A stretch of DNA of 64,000 nt, from contig NZ_JAGGMQ010000001.1 in NCBI RefSeq assembly GCF_017875465.1, positions 682,001-746,000 on the forward strand, in the 5' to 3' direction. Of the stretch, positions 60,979-64,000 are shown one piece after another (the first letter of the stretch is position 1; the number at the start of each line of letters is the position of its first letter). The stretch comes from Winslowiella toletana. Lineage in GTDB: Bacteria > Pseudomonadota > Gammaproteobacteria > Enterobacterales > Enterobacteriaceae. A model generated the notes under the pieces. The model was not told the origin of the DNA. It searched no databases and worked only from the letters and a program-made list of their open reading frames with translations. A program made the translations under genes and the position numbers.

Positions 60979-62442
60979 ATGCTAAGCCTCGAACAGCTCC
61001 CGCCAGACGTCCGGCGCCCCGATTACGATCGCTCCCGTCTGCGCACCCGCATGGTACATATTGGTTTTGGGGCGTTTCATCGCGCCCATCAGGCGTTATG
61101 CAGCGATAAACTGGCCAGCGACCACGGCAGCGACTGGGGTTACTGCGAAGTGAATCTGAACAGCGGTGAACTGATTGCAGTACTGCGCGCGCAGTCGCTG
61201 CTGTATACGGTTTCGGAAATGGCCGATGACAGCCTGTCGACGCGGGTGATCGGCGTAATCAATGCCGCGCTGCACGGACAGAGCGACGGTATTGAAGCGG
61301 TAATAGAGGCGATGAGTGCGCCGGATGTGGCTATTGTCTCGATGACGGTAACCGAAAAAGGTTACTGCCATCACCCTGCCAGCGGCACACTGAATCTTGA
61401 CCATCCCTCTGTTCAGCACGACCTCGCCCATCCGGACAGCCCGGTTTCACTGCCTGGTGTAATACTGGCGGCGATTAAACGCCGTCAGCAGCGCGGCCTG
61501 CCGCCTTTTAGCGTGATGTCCTGCGATAATATGCCGGAAAATGGTCACGTTACCCGCGCGGTGATTACCGAACTGGCGCGCCAGCAGGATGCAGCACTGG
61601 CAGAGTATATCGTCAGCCATCTCAGCTTCCCGTCGACCATGGTCGATCGCATTGTTCCGGCAATGACGCCGGAAACTCTGGCCGCGCTGAGCGAAAAACT
61701 GGGCTGTCGCGATGAGGCTGGCGTGGTCGCTGAGCCATTCTTTCAGTGGGTGATTGAGGATAACTTTGTCAGCGGCCGCCCGGCATGGGAAAAAGCGGGC
61801 GCCGAACTGGTAGCCGATGTGCTGCCGTTCGAAGAGATGAAGTTGCGCATGCTTAACGGCAGTCACTCGTTTCTGGCTTATCTGGGTTACCTTGGCGGCT
61901 ATCAGCATATCAGCGACTGTATGGCGGATCAGAATTACCTGCTTGCCGCGCGTCAGCTGATGCTGGCGGAACAGGCGCCGACATTGCGCACCCGGGATGT
62001 CGATCTGCCGGCTTACGCTGATTCACTGATTGCACGCTATCAGAACCGCGCGATTAAACATCGCACTTACCAGATTGCCACCGACGGCAGCCAGAAACTG
62101 CCGCAGCGCTGGCTCGACAGCATTCGCTGGCACCTGAAAAACGGCAGCTGCTTTGATCTGCTGGCGCTGGGCGTGGCCGGCTGGATGCGTTATGTCAGCG
62201 GGGTTGATGAGCAAGGCGCGGCAATAGTGATTAACGATCCGTTAAAAGATGAAATCGCCCGGCGGGTGGCCGAAACTGCGGAAGGCCCGCAGCGGGTCGC
62301 CGCCTTACTGGCGATAAAAACTATTTTTGGCGACGATCTGGCGGCACAGCCGCTGCTGGTGGCGCGGGTAAACCACTTTTACCAGCAGCTGCAAACTCTG
62401 GGGGCCAGAGAGACGGTAAAACAGCTGATCGCCAGCGACTAA
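60979..62442 (+). CDS. ydfI: Mannitol dehydrogenase-family sugar-acid reductase YdfI
   Basis: 487 aa from ATG 60979 with AAGGA 6 bases upstream. Resembles E. coli YdfI throughout, with MVHIGFGAFHRAHQALCSDK (Rossmann), VMSCDNMPENGHVTRAV, MVDRIVPAMTPETLA, and the catalytic-lysine region MKLRMLNGSHSFLAYLGY near 285. The polyol-specific long-chain dehydrogenase family reduces fructuronate to mannonate (UxuB) or oxidises mannitol; with RspA it would allow interconversion of D-fructuronate/D-mannonate-type acids and dehydration to 2-keto-3-deoxygluconate. The sequence does not prove the substrate. Confidence 0.92.
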   Translation: MLSLEQLPPDVRRPDYDRSRLRTRMVHIGFGAFHRAHQALCSDKLASDHGSDWGYCEVNLNSGELIAVLRAQSLLYTVSEMADDSLSTRVIGVINAALHGQSDGIEAVIEAMSAPDVAIVSMTVTEKGYCHHPASGTLNLDHPSVQHDLAHPDSPVSLPGVILAAIKRRQQRGLPPFSVMSCDNMPENGHVTRAVITELARQQDAALAEYIVSHLSFPSTMVDRIVPAMTPETLAALSEKLGCRDEAGVVAEPFFQWVIEDNFVSGRPAWEKAGAELVADVLPFEEMKLRMLNGSHSFLAYLGYLGGYQHISDCMADQNYLLAARQLMLAEQAPTLRTRDVDLPAYADSLIARYQNRAIKHRTYQIATDGSQKLPQRWLDSIRWHLKNGSCFDLLALGVAGWMRYVSGVDEQGAAIVINDPLKDEIARRVAETAEGPQRVAALLAIKTIFGDDLAAQPLLVARVNHFYQQLQTLGARETVKQLIASD

Positions 62443-62529
62443 TGCTGGCGCTGGCGCAACGGGCTGTTTAGACTGAAAGCTTTCCAGCAAGGTTGACCTC
62501 TGTGTTAGCCGCAAAAAGGATGTTGCTGA

Positions 62530-63216
62530 ATGTCGATCTCTTACACCATAACTGCCAGCGAACCGGTAAATCAGCAGATTTACCGCTTTTTGCGTCAGGA
62601 TATCGTCACCTGCGTGATTCATCCGGGGGCGCTGCTGTCAGAAAAAGAGGTTTCCACCCGCTTTAACGTCTCACGTCAGCCGGTGCGCGAAGCCTTTATT
62701 AAGCTGGCGGAAGCCGGGCTGGTTCAGGTGCTGCCACAGCGCGGCACCTTTGTGCGCAAAATCTCTGCCCAGCGCGTGGCTGATGGGCGTTTTATCCGCG
62801 AAGCGGTGGAAGTCGCGGTGGTACGTCGTGCGGCGCTGGAAGCCACTGCGGAAGCACTGAGCGAGCTGGAGCATAACTTACAGCTGCAACGGCTGGCGGC
62901 GCAGCGTCATGACAGTCAGGCGTTTTTACTGCTGGATGATGAGTTTCACCGCCTGATAGCGCAAAGCATTCGCTGCGAGCTGGCGTGGGAAACAGTGGAA
63001 AATATCAAAGCGACCATGGACCGGGTGCGTTTTCTCACCCTGAGCGAAGTCTCGCCGCCGGAACGTTTAATTGAGCAGCATCAGCAGATTTATCAGGCGA
63101 TTATCGATCAGGATCCTGACGCCGCCGAAAGCGCCTTACGCCATCACTTGCAGGAGATGATCTTCTCCATTACGCCGATTGCTGAGCAGAATAGCGACTG
63201 GTTTGAGCAGGCTTAA
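62530..63216 (+). CDS. rspR: GntR/FCD-family regulator RspR
   Basis: 228 aa, the exact length of E. coli RspR (YdfH). N-terminal winged helix (about 15-80) with QQIYRFLRQDIVTCVIHPG, LLSEKEVSTRFNVSRQPVRE and GLVQVLPQRGTFVRKIS; C-terminal FCD ligand domain (about 90-215) with the metal/ligand residues in LLDDEFHRLIAQ and PERLIEQHQQIYQAI. In E. coli it represses rspA. Here it is the last gene of the operon, 87 bases after ydfI, so the operon is probably self-regulated. Confidence 0.93.
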   Translation: MSISYTITASEPVNQQIYRFLRQDIVTCVIHPGALLSEKEVSTRFNVSRQPVREAFIKLAEAGLVQVLPQRGTFVRKISAQRVADGRFIREAVEVAVVRRAALEATAEALSELEHNLQLQRLAAQRHDSQAFLLLDDEFHRLIAQSIRCELAWETVENIKATMDRVRFLTLSEVSPPERLIEQHQQIYQAIIDQDPDAAESALRHHLQEMIFSITPIAEQNSDWFEQA

Positions 63217-63227
63217 CTCATTAATAT

Positions 63228-63333
63228 GCGGGTGGCGAGAACGCCGTCAATACGTTCGTGAAAATCCGTAACACGGGCGGCGAAAAGCCGCCCCTACGGG
63301 ATTGATTACAGGGACGGCGTTCTCGCCGCCCGT
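63228..63333. repeat. Palindromic repeat cluster between rspR and fbaB
   Basis: One degenerate copy (63228-63250) and then an inverted pair: ACACGGGCGGCGAAAAGC... (63271-63297, core shortened by deletion) and the reverse-complement type (63308-63333). The pair can form a long stem between the convergent ends of rspR and fbaB. Family as at 33073, 50817 and 57105. Confidence 0.85.
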
Positions 63334-63336
63334 CTG

Positions 63337-64000
63337 TCAGGCAATCGTCACATCTTTCGACAGATAAACATCCTGCACTGAATTAATCAGCGCCACGCCC
63401 TCTTTCATCGACTTTTTAAACGCCTTACGACCGAGGATCAGGCCCATACCGCCAGCGCGCTTATTGATTACCGCAGTACGCACCGATTCGGCGATATCGG
63501 TATCACCGGAAGCTGCGCCACCGGAGTTAATCAGACCGGCACGTCCCATATAGCAGTTGGCCAGCTGGTAACGCACCAGGTCAATCGGGTTGTCGCTGGT
63601 CAGCTTGCTGTAGACGCGTTCATCGGTATAACCGAATTTCACCGCCTGATAGCCGCCATTATTTTCCGCCATTTTCTGCTTCACAATATCCGCGCCAATG
63701 GTCGCCGCCAGATGGTTAGCCTGACCGGTCAGATCCGCACTGGCATGATAGTCAGTACCGTCTTTTTTAAATTCGTTATTACGCAGATAGGCCCACAACA
63801 CCGTTACCATGCCCAGTTCATGGGCGCGTTCAAAGGCGGCGGAGATCTCTTCAATCTGACGACGCGACTGTTCGGACCCAAAGTAGATGGTCGCACCAAC
63901 CGCTACTGCGCCGAGGTTAAACGCCTGCCCGACGCTGGCATACAGGGTCTGATCGTACTGGGTCGGCAGACTCAGGGTTTCGTTATGATTCAGCTTGACC
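63337..64000 (-). CDS. fbaB: Class I fructose-bisphosphate aldolase FbaB, C-terminal part
   Basis: The last 220 codons are present; the N-terminal part lies beyond the right edge, including most of the catalytic residues. DhnA-type aldolase: [20 protein letters not shown] near the window edge, [35 protein letters not shown], and the phosphate-binding [17 protein letters not shown] near the C-terminus. The enzyme splits fructose-1,6-bisphosphate in glycolysis/gluconeogenesis, mostly in slow-growing or gluconeogenic conditions. It converges on rspR, with palindromic repeats between. Confidence 0.95.
   Translation of the reverse strand, partial: VKLNHNETLSLPTQYDQTLYASVGQAFNLGAVAVGATIYFGSEQSRRQIEEISAAFERAHELGMVTVLWAYLRNNEFKKDGTDYHASADLTGQANHLAATIGADIVKQKMAENNGGYQAVKFGYTDERVYSKLTSDNPIDLVRYQLANCYMGRAGLINSGGAASGDTDIAESVRTAVINKRAGGMGLILGRKAFKKSMKEGVALINSVQDVYLSKDVTIA

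Overview
The window looks like chromosomal DNA of an Enterobacterales member, most probably of the Erwiniaceae (Erwinia/Pantoea/Mixta type). The right half follows the E. coli order yegH-asmA-dcd-udk-yegE-yegD-mdtABCD-baeSR-yegQ(trhP)-cyaR-yegS. The left half is a GC-variable polysaccharide region with Erwinia-like organisation. The genus is an inference from synteny and protein resemblance only.

Left edge to about 9.7 kb (all minus strand, transcribed right to left): an O-antigen-type cluster led by a JUMPstart/ops element at 9965-10001. In transcription order it holds rfbB, rfbD, rfbA, rfbC (dTDP-L-rhamnose), fdtA and fdtB (dTDP-3-amino-3,6-dideoxyhexose), a Wzx flippase, a GT2, a Wzy polymerase, a rhamnosyltransferase-like GT2 and a further GT2 cut by the window edge. 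From fdtA leftwards the DNA is strikingly AT-rich, as expected for transferred O-antigen genes. Next come galE and galF (10.3-12.3 kb), which supply or tune UDP-Glc/UDP-Gal for both polysaccharides.

12.5-31 kb (minus strand): a complete Wzx/Wzy-dependent exopolysaccharide locus led by a second JUMPstart/ops element at 30912-30947. It contains wza-wzb-wzc, a Wzy-type polymerase, a WcaA-like GT2, two GT4 enzymes, manC-manB, wcaJ, a secreted PslG-like glycoside hydrolase, wzxC, a pyruvyl transferase and a GT2. The frame is that of colanic acid (wcaJ, wzxC, WcaA-like, manBC, galF), but the fucose genes gmd/fcl are absent, so the product should contain mannose rather than fucose. Intrinsic terminators lie inside this operon, which fits ops/RfaH-dependent read-through.

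31-63 kb: conserved core genes. yegH (plus) converges on the udk-dcd-asmA group (minus). Then come a PAP2 phosphatase, the diguanylate cyclase gene dgcE (yegE), yegD, an aldo/keto reductase, the mdtABCD-baeSR efflux and envelope-stress operon, trhP (yegQ), the CRP-type sRNA gene cyaR and the lipid kinase gene yegS. At 57.3-63.2 kb is a sugar-acid catabolic operon, rspA-rspB-MFS-ydfI-rspR, followed by the 3' part of fbaB. A family of short GC-rich palindromes (core GGGCGGCG-N4-CGCCGCCC) sits in four intergenic spaces of this right half and was not seen in the polysaccharide region. I found no tRNA or rRNA gene, insertion sequence, CRISPR array or prophage.
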